From Tumebacillus permanentifrigoris (lineage in GTDB: Bacteria; Bacillota; Bacilli; Tumebacillales; Tumebacillaceae): a stretch of 64,000 nt of DNA. The stretch lies in NCBI RefSeq assembly GCF_003148565.1, contig NZ_QGGL01000006.1:62001-126000 (forward strand), written 5' to 3'. The position numbers were made by a program, and so were the translations under genes. The notes under the pieces were generated by a model that was given only the letters and a program-made list of their open reading frames with translations, did no database searches and had not been told where the DNA came from. Numbering within the stretch: the first letter of the stretch is position 1; every line of letters starts with the position of its first letter. Positions 24,606-33,858 of the stretch are shown in pieces.

Positions 24606-24718
24606 GTGTGAAAATAAGGTGTTGACAGTGTATCTATGCGGCGGTAGAATTGCTAAAGCAGGTTTTGTACTAAGCGGTCAGTTTACAAATAAGTTATAGA
24701 TCAGGGAGGGGAACTCCT

Positions 24719-25345
24719 GTGGCAACGGTACAATTTGAAAACGTAGGGTTGCGAGACAAGCACAAGCAGCTCTACCAAGACCTATCCTTCACGTTGGAGG
24801 GGGGCATGATGGGCGCTGTGTACGGTCCATCGCGAACAGGGAAGTCATCGTTGCTGTTGCTTGCATCCGGACACTTGCAACCGGAACGCGGTGTGGTGCG
24901 TGTCGACGGGAAGCAGGCGACCAAAAAGCAGGCGGGGCTTGGTCCGATCCATGATCTCACCCCGATGTTCAACACCCTGACAGTCGAGGAATCTCTGGTG
25001 TTCCAAGGGCGGCTGTACGGCGTGCGCAACGCCAAAGCACGCGCCAAGGAACTGCTGCAGCAATACGATCTGCTCCATGTCTGCAAATCGAGGATCAAGG
25101 ACGTTGGGCACATCGAGCAATTTCGCGTCGGCTTGGCTTCGGCGTTGGTCCATCGTCCGTCGCTCGTGTTGATTGACGAGCCAGAGCGCGGGTTGACCAA
25201 CCACGAGTGGGAGTTGGCGCATCGGGACTTGCGAGCGCTCGCTGATGAAGGGCATGTTGTTTTCTTGACGACCGTGCTGGCCCAAGTGGCCGATTGCTGT
25301 GAACTGATCGTGAGTTTACCGGATGGAGAGGTGACGACGCGATGA
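24719..25345 (+). CDS. Degenerate ABC-type ATPase partnering a YhgE/Pip protein
   Basis: This 208-residue ABC-like domain has Walker A GPSRTGKSSLL and Walker B SLVLIDEPERG. The LSGGQ signature position reads VGHIEQFRVGLASAL, the Q-loop Gln is absent (HDLTPMFNTLTVEES) and the switch His after Walker B is missing (FLTTVLAQ). It probably binds ATP but is unlikely to cycle like a normal transporter. The start is GTG at 24719 after GGGAGGGG. The stop overlaps the next gene by ATGA, so the two products are made together. Confidence 0.8.
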   Translation: MATVQFENVGLRDKHKQLYQDLSFTLEGGMMGAVYGPSRTGKSSLLLLASGHLQPERGVVRVDGKQATKKQAGLGPIHDLTPMFNTLTVEESLVFQGRLYGVRNAKARAKELLQQYDLLHVCKSRIKDVGHIEQFRVGLASALVHRPSLVLIDEPERGLTNHEWELAHRDLRALADEGHVVFLTTVLAQVADCCELIVSLPDGEVTTR

Positions 25346-27501
25346 ATACATTTTGGATTTTCCGCACAGAGTTGCGACGGTTGTTGCGTTCGCGGCTCGG
25401 GATCGCAGCGATGGTCGTCGGCATCCTCATCCCGTTGCTGTATAGCGGGCTGTACCTGCGCGCATTTTGGGACCCTTATAGCCAGATGGAAGACTATCCG
25501 GTCGCGCTGGTCAACCTCGACCAAGGTGGGGACAAGGACGGCAAGCATGTGGATTATGGCAAGGAACTGGTCGATCAACTGGTCAAGGATCACAAAGTCG
25601 GTTGGCAGGTCGTCAGTGAGGAGCAGGCGAACGCCGTGTTGGAATCTGGCGAGGGCTTCTATCTAAAAGTCACGATCCCGCCGACGTTCACAGCGGATGC
25701 GCTCTCTGTGACGGGCGACAACCCGAAGCGAGCGGAAGTGCAGTTCACGCAGAACGAAGGCAAGAACTACATCGCCTCCACGATCACCAAGCGCTTGGAA
25801 TCCTCCCTGCGCGAGGAAGTCGGCAACAAGTTCTCCAAGGAATACTTCAGTGGGATTTTTGACGTGATCGGCGACGCGGGCAACGGTCTGTCCCAAGCGG
25901 CAGAGGGTGCGAACAAGTTGGCCGACGGCGCCACCGAGGTGCATGATGGAACTGTGAAGGCGGCGGACGCTTCGCATCAATTGGCGGACGGCTCTGCCAA
26001 AGTTGCAGACGGCACGCAACAGCTCACAGCAAAACTTCAGGAAGCAAATGGCGGTGCGGTGAAGCTCAAGGACGGGGCCACCACGATCCAAACCAAACTG
26101 GGTGAGGTGGTAGGCGGTACCAGCCAAGTGGCGGCGAACTTAACCAAAACCACCGACGGTGTCAACCAATTGCACGACAAGTTGGCCACCTCCGTTGGGA
26201 AAACCGGTGAGTTGCAAAGCGGTCTCACCAAGTTGCAAAGTGGTCTGACACAGGCGCAAGGCGTGTTGGGGCAATTCGATGCCAAGGGTCAACCGATTCC
26301 TGCGGGCACGAACGATCCCGCCAAGATGCCGGTAGCGGACATGCTGGCGGTGCTGGCTCAAAAGTACAACATGGCCAGCGACCCGCTCTACGCGGGGATT
26401 CTCCAAAAAGTCGGCGGTGTCAGCTCCAACCTCGGTGTCGTCTCCTCCAACATAGGGTCGGCCGCGACACAAGTCGGCGGCAGCAAGCAAGGTCTGACGG
26501 ACGCAGTCGGTGCGCTTCAACAGATCGGCAGCGGTCAGAAACAACTGATCGAGGGCTTGAACAAGCTCACCGACGGTTCCAAGCAACTGCAAGCAGGAGC
26601 AGGCAACCTCTCACAGGGATTGGGTGACCTCCAGTCCGGCACGGCGAAACTTGCCGACGCATCAGGCCAACTCCACTCCGGTGCGCAACAAGTTGCCAAC
26701 GGCAACCGCGACCTCGCAGCTGGGGAAGCCAAACTTGCCGATGGTTCCAAGCAAGTGGCGGACGGCAACGCTGAACTGGCGGGCAAACTGACCGATGCCA
26801 CGAAGGATAGCACGGTCAAGAATTCCGATCTGAAGGCGGACATCATGTCCGATCCGGTACACGTCAATTCGGCACCGATTCACCCGGTCGCCACGTATGG
26901 AATGGGCTTCGCGTCCTACTTCATCCCGCTGTCGCTCTGGGTCGGTGCGGTCGTGCTCTATTTCATCCTCTCGATGCGCGAATACCGCTGGCTGCTCGCA
27001 CCGGTGCCTTCGACGGCGATCGTGCTCGGCAAGTTCTTCACGTTGGGCGTGGTCGGGATCATCTCTGCGATCGTCTCCGGGATGGTGCTGACCTATGGCC
27101 TCGGCTTGACGGTGCTGCATCCGGTGCAGTTCTACCTGATCATGTTCCTGCTCTCCTGGGTCTCGATTGCGATCATCGGGTTCATGATCGCGCGCTTCGG
27201 CTCCGGCGCTGGTCGTTTCCTCGCGATCTTGATCCTCATCCTGCAACTGACCTCCAGCGCAGGGACGTTCCCGATCGAGATGGTGCCAGGGTTCTTCCAA
27301 GCCATTCATCCGTACTTGCCGATGTCCTACGGCATCGAAGGTCTGCGGGCGATCATCTCGACTGGCGATCAGTCCTTGATCTACAAGGACATGTTGATTC
27401 TCGGCAGCATCCTCGTCTCCGTGCTCGTTCTGCACATCCTCACGACGCGCCGCACCTTGCGCGTAGGCGATCTGCACGAGAAGGACGTACTGCAAGGCTG
27501 A
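25342..27501 (+). CDS. YhgE/Pip-family membrane protein with long coiled-coil stalk
   Basis: 719 residues. The N-terminal transmembrane helix (IAAMVVGILIPLLYSGLYL) is followed by the Pip N-domain (PVALVNLDQGG). Residues ~180-490 are a periodic Gly/Ala/Leu stalk (LADGATEVHDGT, LADGSAKVADGT, LQAGAGNLSQGL). Five or six C-terminal helices form an ABC-2-like domain (FASYFIPLSLWVGAVVLYFI). The family includes phage-infection protein Pip and YhgE, large cell-surface proteins of Firmicutes. The role may be envelope export or anchoring. It is co-translated with the degenerate ATPase and faces a TetR gene. Confidence 0.88.
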   Translation: MNTFWIFRTELRRLLRSRLGIAAMVVGILIPLLYSGLYLRAFWDPYSQMEDYPVALVNLDQGGDKDGKHVDYGKELVDQLVKDHKVGWQVVSEEQANAVLESGEGFYLKVTIPPTFTADALSVTGDNPKRAEVQFTQNEGKNYIASTITKRLESSLREEVGNKFSKEYFSGIFDVIGDAGNGLSQAAEGANKLADGATEVHDGTVKAADASHQLADGSAKVADGTQQLTAKLQEANGGAVKLKDGATTIQTKLGEVVGGTSQVAANLTKTTDGVNQLHDKLATSVGKTGELQSGLTKLQSGLTQAQGVLGQFDAKGQPIPAGTNDPAKMPVADMLAVLAQKYNMASDPLYAGILQKVGGVSSNLGVVSSNIGSAATQVGGSKQGLTDAVGALQQIGSGQKQLIEGLNKLTDGSKQLQAGAGNLSQGLGDLQSGTAKLADASGQLHSGAQQVANGNRDLAAGEAKLADGSKQVADGNAELAGKLTDATKDSTVKNSDLKADIMSDPVHVNSAPIHPVATYGMGFASYFIPLSLWVGAVVLYFILSMREYRWLLAPVPSTAIVLGKFFTLGVVGIISAIVSGMVLTYGLGLTVLHPVQFYLIMFLLSWVSIAIIGFMIARFGSGAGRFLAILILILQLTSSAGTFPIEMVPGFFQAIHPYLPMSYGIEGLRAIISTGDQSLIYKDMLILGSILVSVLVLHILTTRRTLRVGDLHEKDVLQG

Positions 27502-27511
27502 TGCAGCGATC

Positions 27512-27555
27512 AAAAAAAAAGTCTCTGTCACCCGAAGGTGGCAGAGACTTTTTTA
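27512..27555. terminator. Bidirectional terminator between YhgE/Pip and TetR genes
   Basis: AGTCTCTGTCACC pairs with GGTGGCAGAGACT (one G-T pair), flanked by A and T tracts on the two sides, so it can stop both convergent genes. Confidence 0.85.
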
Positions 27556-28122
27556 TTTCAAGAGACCGGAGAGCGCAATCTGTTTGAGATCGGAGAACAG
27601 CTTGTCCTCGTCATAATCGCCTTTGCCGAGCAGGATGTGCAGGGCTGCGATCGCCGCCATGCCAAACAAGGCCGAGCCAGCATTTTCCGCGCTCACATCG
27701 TGGAAGACACCCGCATCCTTGCCTTCTTGGACGACTTTTTCAATGAGGGCCATATAGGAACGTATCATTTTACGAAACTCCAGTTGTCGGTCTTCCGCCC
27801 CCCACGATTCTCTGAGCAGGATCACACAGAAATCACGGTATTGGCCGAAGAAACTGATCTGTTCGCGCAGGATCAACTCGATCTTTTCACGCGGCGTCAA
27901 GTCTTCAGTCAGTTTCGACTCCACACCTTCACGCAGCATCTCTACGCCTTCTTCTACCAAGAACAGGAACAGTTCTTCCTTGCTTTTGAAGTGGTAGTAG
28001 ATCGTGCCCTTGGCGACGTTCGCACGAGCAGCGATGTCATCCATCGTCGCTTTGTCGAAGCCCTTCTCAGAGAACACATCGATGGCTGCTTGGAAGATCA
28101 AGTTCGTTTTGCTTTTGCGCAA
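27553..28122 (-). CDS. TetR-family transcriptional regulator
   Basis: The N-terminal HTH of about 50 residues (IFQAAIDVFSEKGFDKATMDDIAARANVAKGTIYYHFKSKEELF) is a textbook TetR domain, followed by a helical ligand/dimer domain. I chose TTG at 28122 because GAAGGTGA sits 5-6 bases upstream; the in-frame ATG at 28140 has no ribosome site. It is convergent with the ATPase/YhgE pair. In many Firmicutes a TetR gene neighbours YhgE/Pip genes and controls them, which is likely but unproven here. Confidence 0.88.
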   Translation of the reverse strand: MRKSKTNLIFQAAIDVFSEKGFDKATMDDIAARANVAKGTIYYHFKSKEELFLFLVEEGVEMLREGVESKLTEDLTPREKIELILREQISFFGQYRDFCVILLRESWGAEDRQLEFRKMIRSYMALIEKVVQEGKDAGVFHDVSAENAGSALFGMAAIAALHILLGKGDYDEDKLFSDLKQIALSGLLK

Positions 28123-28267
28123 GAACATCACCTTCATCATCTTATTAGTTGGTCATAATATAGAGTCATAGTAGCACAAAAAGAGCTTGTTTTCAAATTC
28201 TCTCCATGCAACACAGGGCGTGCTGGTGCATATCTATAAATTACAAACAGGACAATATTCACGGTTG

Positions 28268-28274
28268 TTCGACA
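28268..28274 (-). promoter_or_regulatory. Spo0A-box-like site upstream of prkA
   Basis: TTCGACA (reverse of TGTCGAA) lies in the 290-bp region between the TetR and prkA genes, 142 bp before the prkA start. A CATATCTATA string at 28229-28238 resembles a mother-cell sigma -10 but its -35 is unclear. The rest of this region holds nothing else I can support. Confidence 0.25.
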
Positions 28275-28415
28275 GTTCTAGAAGTTTCAGAATTTTAAAT
28301 CAATAATTTCTCCCAAGGTCTAGGGCAAGCCACTGTCCGAATAAGATGAAGAAAACTCAGGCACCCGGCGTCAGGCTTGGGCACGGGCCCGAACGAAAAA
28401 GGGGGATGAAAACAC

Positions 28416-30314
28416 ATGGATTTCCTGAACCGCTTAAGCGCCTACCGGGCTCAAGAGGAAAAACTTCGGTGGGACGGAACCTTCCTTGAATATCTCGAGA
28501 TCGTTCGCAAAAACCCCAAGATCGCTCAGACGGCGCACTCCCGCATCTACGATATGATCGCATCTGCTGGAATCAAGACAAGCGAATCCGGGCGCAAAGA
28601 GTATCTGTTTTTCAGCGAGGAACTGTATGGCTTAAATGACTCCATCGAACGATTGGTTGAAGAGTACTTCCACTCGGCGGCGCGCCGCTTGGATGTCCGC
28701 AAGCGGATCTTGCTCCTGATGGGGCCGGTGTCCGGCGGGAAATCGACCCTCGTGACGATGTTGAAAAAAGGTCTCGAACGCCACTCTCGCACCGATGATG
28801 GAGCCTTGTTTGCCATCAAAGGCTGCCCGATGCACGAAGACCCGCTGCACCTGATCCCGGAGGAGTTGCGCGCAGACTTCGAAAAGGAAATTGGGGTGCG
28901 GATTGAAGGGAATCTCTGTCCGCACTGCCGGATGCGCCTCGTACACGAGTGGGGAAATCAGATTGAGAATGCGTCTGTTGAGCGCATCCTGCTCTCCGAA
29001 GATGAGCGTGTCGGCATCGGGACCTTCTCGCCGTCCGACCCGAAATCACAAGACATCGCCGACCTCACCGGGTCGATCGATTTCTCGACGATTGCTGAGT
29101 TCGGCTCCGAGTCTGACCCGCGCGCCTACCGCTTCGACGGAGAATTGAATAAAGCCAACCGTGGCCTGATGGAGTTCCAGGAGATGTTGAAGTGCGACGA
29201 GAAATTCCTCTGGCACTTGCTCTCGCTGACCCAAGAGGGCAACTTCAAGGCCGGTCGTTTCGCGCTGATCTCAGCAGACGAGATGATCGTCGCCCACACC
29301 AACGAAACGGAGTACAAATCGTTCATCGCCAACAAGAAGAACGAGGCGCTCCAATCGCGGATGATCGTCATGCCGATCCCGTACAACTTGAAAGTCTCCG
29401 AAGAAGTGAAGATCTACGAGAAACTCGTCAAGCAGTCCGATATGCGCCACGTGCACCTCGCACCCCATGCGCTCAAGACCGCTTCGTTTTTCTCGATCCT
29501 CACCCGTCTGAAGGAGTCCAAGAAAAACGGTGTCGACCTGTTGAAAAAACTCAAGCTCTACGATGGGGCAACGGTCGAAGGCTTCAAGGACAAAGACATT
29601 CAGGAACTGCGCAACGATGCGCCGGATGAAGGGATGTTTGGCGTCGACCCGCGCTATGTCATCAACCGCATCTCCTCTGCGTTGATCCGCCGGGACACCA
29701 ATTGCATCAACGCGCTCGACGTCCTGCGCGCGATCAAGGAAGGTCTCGACCAGCACGCCTCGATCACCAAGGAAGACAAGGAACGCCTGATGAACTTCGT
29801 CGGCCTCGCCCGCAAAGAGTATGACGAAGAGGCGAAAAAGGAAGTGCAAAAAGCGTTCGTGTACTCCTACGAGGAGTCGGCGAGAACGCTGCTGGAAAAC
29901 TACCTCGACAATGTCGAGTCGTATTGCAACTGGCAAAAACTGAAAGATCCGATCACCGGCGAAGAGGTCGATCCGGACGAAAAGTTGATGCGCTCGATCG
30001 AGGAGCAGATCGGCATCTCGGAGAATGCGAAAAAAGCGTTCCGCGAAGAGATCCTGATCCGCATCTCCACCTACTCGCGCAAAGGCCGGAAGTTCGAGTA
30101 CAACTCTCACGAACGCCTGCGGGAAGCGATTGAGAAAAAGTTGTTCGCCGATCTCAAGGACGTGGTGAAGATCACGACCTCGACCAAGACGCCGGACGCT
30201 CTGCAACTGCGCAAAATCAACGAAGTCACCTCACGCCTGATCGACGAACACGGCTACTGCCCGGTCTGCGCCAATGAATTGCTCCGTTACACCGGCAGTC
30301 TCTTGAACCGTTAA
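28416..30314 (+). CDS. prkA: PrkA serine protein kinase
   Basis: This 632-residue protein has an AAA+-type N-terminal domain with Walker A GPVSGGKST (about 103-111) and a C-terminal kinase-like region (KITTSTKTPDALQLRKIN...). It is the sporulation-linked PrkA/YeaG family, reported as kinase and, in some work, as an AAA+ protease. In Bacillus it promotes sigma-K-dependent late sporulation. The ATG at 28416 follows GGGGGATG. It heads the prkA-yhbH-spoVR group, the same trio as E. coli yeaG-yeaH-ycgB. A hairpin follows its stop. Confidence 0.95.
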   Translation: MDFLNRLSAYRAQEEKLRWDGTFLEYLEIVRKNPKIAQTAHSRIYDMIASAGIKTSESGRKEYLFFSEELYGLNDSIERLVEEYFHSAARRLDVRKRILLLMGPVSGGKSTLVTMLKKGLERHSRTDDGALFAIKGCPMHEDPLHLIPEELRADFEKEIGVRIEGNLCPHCRMRLVHEWGNQIENASVERILLSEDERVGIGTFSPSDPKSQDIADLTGSIDFSTIAEFGSESDPRAYRFDGELNKANRGLMEFQEMLKCDEKFLWHLLSLTQEGNFKAGRFALISADEMIVAHTNETEYKSFIANKKNEALQSRMIVMPIPYNLKVSEEVKIYEKLVKQSDMRHVHLAPHALKTASFFSILTRLKESKKNGVDLLKKLKLYDGATVEGFKDKDIQELRNDAPDEGMFGVDPRYVINRISSALIRRDTNCINALDVLRAIKEGLDQHASITKEDKERLMNFVGLARKEYDEEAKKEVQKAFVYSYEESARTLLENYLDNVESYCNWQKLKDPITGEEVDPDEKLMRSIEEQIGISENAKKAFREEILIRISTYSRKGRKFEYNSHERLREAIEKKLFADLKDVVKITTSTKTPDALQLRKINEVTSRLIDEHGYCPVCANELLRYTGSLLNR

Positions 30315-30327
30315 TAGCAGCAACAAG

Positions 30328-30359
30328 AGGGACAGGGGCGGAAGACCTGTCCCTTTTTT
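30328..30359 (+). terminator. Internal terminator/attenuator between prkA and yhbH
   Basis: AGGGACAGG (about 30328-30336) pairs with CCTGTCCCT, followed by T6. It sits between two genes of one conserved group, so it probably makes prkA the more abundant product, not a true operon end. Confidence 0.75.
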
Positions 30360-30383
30360 CCCAAGCAGAAAGGAGGAGCCCAG

Positions 30384-31550
30384 ATGATCCATCGACCGTC
30401 TTTTATCCTCTCGCGCGAAGATTGGTCGCTGCACCGCAAGGGGGAGCAAGACCAACAGCGCCACCAAGAGAAGGTGCGGGAAGCGATCAAAAAGAACTTG
30501 GCCGATCTGGTCACGGAAGAGAGCCTGATCATGCACGACGGGCGGCAGATCGTCAAGGTGCCGATCCGTTCGCTCGATGAGTTCCGATTCCGCTACAACT
30601 ACAACAAAGGCCAGCATGGTGGCCAAGGTGACGGCGAATCGAAAGTGGGCGACGTGCTCGGCAAAGACCCGTCCGCCAAAGGCCAACAAGCTCCGGGCAA
30701 GGGCGAAGGCGCGGGGGAGCAGCCCGGCGTCGACTACTACGAGGCGGAAGTCAGCCTCCAAGAGATCGAGAGCTTGCTGTTTGCCGACTTGGAATTGCCG
30801 AATCTGGAACGCAAGGAACAAGACGAGATTACGACCACCGACGTGCGCTTCAACGACATTCGCAAAAAAGGGCTCGCCGGCAACATCGACAAAAAGCGCA
30901 CGCTGATCGAAGCGATCCGCCGCAACTCGCTGGCGGGCAAACCGGGCTTGCACAACATCTCCAACGATGATCTGCGCTACAAGACATGGGAGGAGATCCA
31001 GACGCCGCACTCCCAAGCGGTCGTGCTGGCGATGATGGACACCTCCGGTTCGATGGGGCAGTTTGAGAAGTACATCGCGCGGAGTTTCTTTTTCTGGATG
31101 ACGAGGTTCTTGCGCACGAAGTATGAGCACGTCGACATCCAGTACATCGCCCACCATACGGAGGCGAAAGTGGTGACGGAGCACGAGTTTTTCACCAAGG
31201 GGGAGAGCGGGGGCACGATCTGCTCCAGCGCGTACAACTTGGCGCTCGATCTGGTCAACAAAAAGTACCACCCGGATCGGTACAACATCTACCCGTTCCA
31301 CTTCTCTGACGGTGACAACTTGACCAGCGACAATGAGAAGTGCATCAAGCTGATCAAGCAGTTGATGGAGGTCTCGAACATTTTTGGCTACGGCGAAGTG
31401 AATCAGTACAACCGGTCGAGCTCCTTGATGAACGCGTTCAAGAACATTCAAGAGGAGAAGTTCAAACACGCGATCATTCGGGAAAAAGGCGAGGTCTACA
31501 AAGCCCTCTGCCACTTTTTCACCGCGAAAGATTCCATCCGGGCCTCCTAG
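30384..31550 (+). CDS. yhbH: YhbH, UPF0229 sporulation protein
   Basis: 388 residues matching UPF0229 (YhbH/YeaH). It shows an N-terminal charged region ([21 protein letters not shown] is the opening), a Gly/Gln-rich linker at about 72-120, and a von-Willebrand-A-like C-terminal domain. The latter has the metal-site motif [14 protein letters not shown] and [11 protein letters not shown]. Mutants in Bacillus are defective in sporulation; the biochemical role is not settled. AAAGGAGGAG precedes the ATG. It lies between prkA and spoVR. Confidence 0.94.
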   Translation: MIHRPSFILSREDWSLHRKGEQDQQRHQEKVREAIKKNLADLVTEESLIMHDGRQIVKVPIRSLDEFRFRYNYNKGQHGGQGDGESKVGDVLGKDPSAKGQQAPGKGEGAGEQPGVDYYEAEVSLQEIESLLFADLELPNLERKEQDEITTTDVRFNDIRKKGLAGNIDKKRTLIEAIRRNSLAGKPGLHNISNDDLRYKTWEEIQTPHSQAVVLAMMDTSGSMGQFEKYIARSFFFWMTRFLRTKYEHVDIQYIAHHTEAKVVTEHEFFTKGESGGTICSSAYNLALDLVNKKYHPDRYNIYPFHFSDGDNLTSDNEKCIKLIKQLMEVSNIFGYGEVNQYNRSSSLMNAFKNIQEEKFKHAIIREKGEVYKALCHFFTAKDSIRAS

Positions 31551-31583
31551 AGGCCCTTCCTTGTTCGAGAGGAGGTTGTTCGC

Positions 31584-32939
31584 ATGACCAATGAGGAGAT
31601 GCAACAGTTGGAGGCGGCGATCGAGGAGATCACGATCATCGCGCGCGACTTTGGACTCGATTTCTACGACATGCGCTATGAGGTCTGCCCGAGCGAGATC
31701 ATCTACACGTTCGGGGCGTATGGGATGCCGACACGTTTTTCACATTGGAGTTTTGGCAAGGCATTTCACAGGATGAAGATGCAGTACGACTTCGGACTCT
31801 CGAAGATCTATGAGTTGGTCATCAACTCAGACCCCTGCTATGCGTTTTTGCTCGACGGAAACTCCCTGCTGCAGAACAAGTTGATCGTGGCGCACGTGCT
31901 CGGGCACTGCGACTTTTTCAAGCACAACAACAGCTTTGCCAACACCTCGCGTTACATGGTGGACTCGATGGCTGCGTCGGCTGACCGGATGCGCCAGTAC
32001 GAGCAGGATCATGGGAAGTTGGCGGTCGAGGAGTTTATCGATTCGGTGCTCGCCCTGCAGGAGCACATCGACCCGACCTACGTTGGCCGCAAGAAGCACG
32101 CCCGCCGCTACGACTCATCGGACGAAGCGAAGCAGCGTGTTGATCCTTACGAAGATGTGTTTCAATGGACGGAGCCGAAAAAAGCGGAGGAGCCCAAACC
32201 CGCCCCCCGCTTCCCAGCACAACCGGAGAAGGACTTGTTGTTGTTCATCATGCAGCACGCCAAAGGCTTGCAGGAGTGGCAGCGCGACATCCTGACGATT
32301 ATGCGCGAGGAGATGCTGTACTTCTGGCCGCAGATCGAGACCAAGATCATGAACGAGGGGTGGGCGACCTACTGGCACTTGCGGATCATGCGGGAATTGG
32401 ATCTCGATGAGGGCGAGACGATCGAGTTTGCGCGGATGAACGCCGGGGTCATCATGCCGTCCAAGACATCGCTGAACCCGTATCACGTCGGGTTGAAGAT
32501 CTGGGAGGACATCGAGAAACGCTGGGGTCGGGAACGGATGTGGGAGATTCGCGAGTACGACAACGACTCTTCGTTCCTGCGCAACTACTTGACCCAGGAA
32601 CTGGTCGACGAGATGGATCTCTATCTCTACGGCAAGCAGGGCGATGAGTGGAAAGTTGCGGAGAAGGACTGGGAGAAAGTCCGGGATTCGCTCTGTGCGG
32701 CCAAAGTGAACGGCGGGTTCCCGGTGCTGCTGGTCCATGACGGTGACTACCTGAAAAACGGCGAGCTCTACATCAAGCACGCCTATGACGGAACCGAACT
32801 CGACGTCAAATATCTGGAGAAAACCATCCCCCATGTCTACAACCTCTGGGGCCGGACAACGCATCTGGAGACGGTGTTGGATAACCGAGCGGTCGTGTTT
32901 ACATTTGACGGGAAGAAAAGCCATCGCCGCTTTTTGTGA
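31584..32939 (+). CDS. spoVR: SpoVR family protein
   Basis: This 451-residue protein is the third member of the prkA-yhbH-spoVR group. SpoVR is required for normal spore cortex in B. subtilis; its mechanism is unknown. Family landmarks include [34 protein letters not shown], a conserved [11 protein letters not shown] and [15 protein letters not shown] near the end. The conserved His/Glu pairs suggest a metal site. GAGAGGAGG precedes the ATG, 33 bp after yhbH. A strong terminator ends the operon. Confidence 0.95.
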   Translation: MTNEEMQQLEAAIEEITIIARDFGLDFYDMRYEVCPSEIIYTFGAYGMPTRFSHWSFGKAFHRMKMQYDFGLSKIYELVINSDPCYAFLLDGNSLLQNKLIVAHVLGHCDFFKHNNSFANTSRYMVDSMAASADRMRQYEQDHGKLAVEEFIDSVLALQEHIDPTYVGRKKHARRYDSSDEAKQRVDPYEDVFQWTEPKKAEEPKPAPRFPAQPEKDLLLFIMQHAKGLQEWQRDILTIMREEMLYFWPQIETKIMNEGWATYWHLRIMRELDLDEGETIEFARMNAGVIMPSKTSLNPYHVGLKIWEDIEKRWGRERMWEIREYDNDSSFLRNYLTQELVDEMDLYLYGKQGDEWKVAEKDWEKVRDSLCAAKVNGGFPVLLVHDGDYLKNGELYIKHAYDGTELDVKYLEKTIPHVYNLWGRTTHLETVLDNRAVVFTFDGKKSHRRFL

Positions 32940-32940
32940 G

Positions 32941-32970
32941 AAAAACACCCCGAGTGCGGGGTGTTTTTTT
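32941..32970 (+). terminator. Terminator of the prkA-yhbH-spoVR operon
   Basis: AAAACACCCC pairs with GGGGTGTTTT around GAGTGC, followed by T residues. Confidence 0.9.
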
Positions 32971-33111
32971 GTTTCCGGCTTCCCTTTTTGATCAGCGAAC
33001 TCTGACTTCCTTATCATGTTACCCCGCATGAGAGTTCGGTACTAGCGACAATTCCCATTTTCCGTTAAGATGTGCTAGAAGGTTTTTACGAGAGTTGAGA
33101 GGAGAATCTCG

Positions 33112-33792
33112 GTGGTACCTTTTGCCTGTCTCTATGTTGAAAAGGGAGAGCCCTACCACGCCGGGTCGTGTCTGCTCCTCGATACGGAGGAAACGGTCAT
33201 CGGCCGCACGTCGCAACAGGCGGTGCCGGAGGTCGCGTTTCTCAACGCGTTCGTCTCGCGTCGACACCTGCTGATTCGCAACGTAGAGGGAAAAGCGGTG
33301 CTCTACGATCTCGGGAGCAAGCACGGCACACACATCGGCGGCACTCCATTGGAACCGCATACCCCATATGAGTTGCAGGACTCCGACGTCATCCGGCTGG
33401 CCGGTGGCATGGTGTCGTTGCGCTTTTCGTATCAAGTGACGGAGATGACGCTGGAATTGGACATTCATAGCCTCCAGACGGTCAATCTAGGGGACTTGCG
33501 CATCGACCGGGAAAAGCGCGTCGCCTACGTCGAGGGTGACGTCATCACGATGTCAGACAAGGAATGGCGACTGTTCCTGATGCTCTACGACCAAGCCGGA
33601 ACGCTGGTCACGTTCGAAGCGGTCAAGCGCGCCGTCTGGTCAGAGCGTTCGACCGCTGATGACGGCCTGCCCGATGTAGGCAACGATGAACTGAGTTCGC
33701 TCGTCTACCGCATCCGCAAGAAACTGCACGAGAGCCGCTATACGATCCAAACTGTGCGCGGAACTGGGTTCGTTTTTGAACCAAGGGAATAG
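33112..33792 (+). CDS. FHA domain fused to OmpR/PhoB-type winged helix
   Basis: 226 residues. An N-terminal forkhead-associated domain has VIGRTSQQ, FVSRRHLLIRN and LGSKHGTHIGG, which form the phosphothreonine pocket. Residues ~125-226 are a winged-helix DNA-binding domain of the response-regulator type (MSDKEWRLFLMLYDQAGTLV, ELSSLVYRIRKKL, YTIQTVRGTGFVFEP). There is no receiver domain. The design implies a transcription factor whose activity is set by binding a phosphorylated protein, so a Ser/Thr kinase must act upstream. The start is GTG 33112 after GAGAGGAGAA. The kinase gene prkA is close by, but a functional link is only a guess. Confidence 0.85.
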   Translation: MVPFACLYVEKGEPYHAGSCLLLDTEETVIGRTSQQAVPEVAFLNAFVSRRHLLIRNVEGKAVLYDLGSKHGTHIGGTPLEPHTPYELQDSDVIRLAGGMVSLRFSYQVTEMTLELDIHSLQTVNLGDLRIDREKRVAYVEGDVITMSDKEWRLFLMLYDQAGTLVTFEAVKRAVWSERSTADDGLPDVGNDELSSLVYRIRKKLHESRYTIQTVRGTGFVFEPRE

Positions 33793-33818
33793 GGCACGAG
33801 CCATTCAAGCCTGCACGC

Positions 33819-33851
33819 AAAAAAGGAGCCGATTTGAACTGGCTCCTTTTT
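33819..33851. terminator. Bidirectional terminator between FHA regulator and cyclase genes
   Basis: AAAAAGGAGCC pairs with GGCTCCTTTTT around a 10-base loop, with A and T tracts on both sides. The genes converge here. Confidence 0.85.
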
Positions 33852-33858
33852 CGTATGC

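Noticed and set aside
30231-31604. 457-codon frame on the minus strand opposite yhbH
   Set aside because: Antisense shadow of yhbH, which has a ribosome site, conserved family motifs and operon context. The shadow has none.
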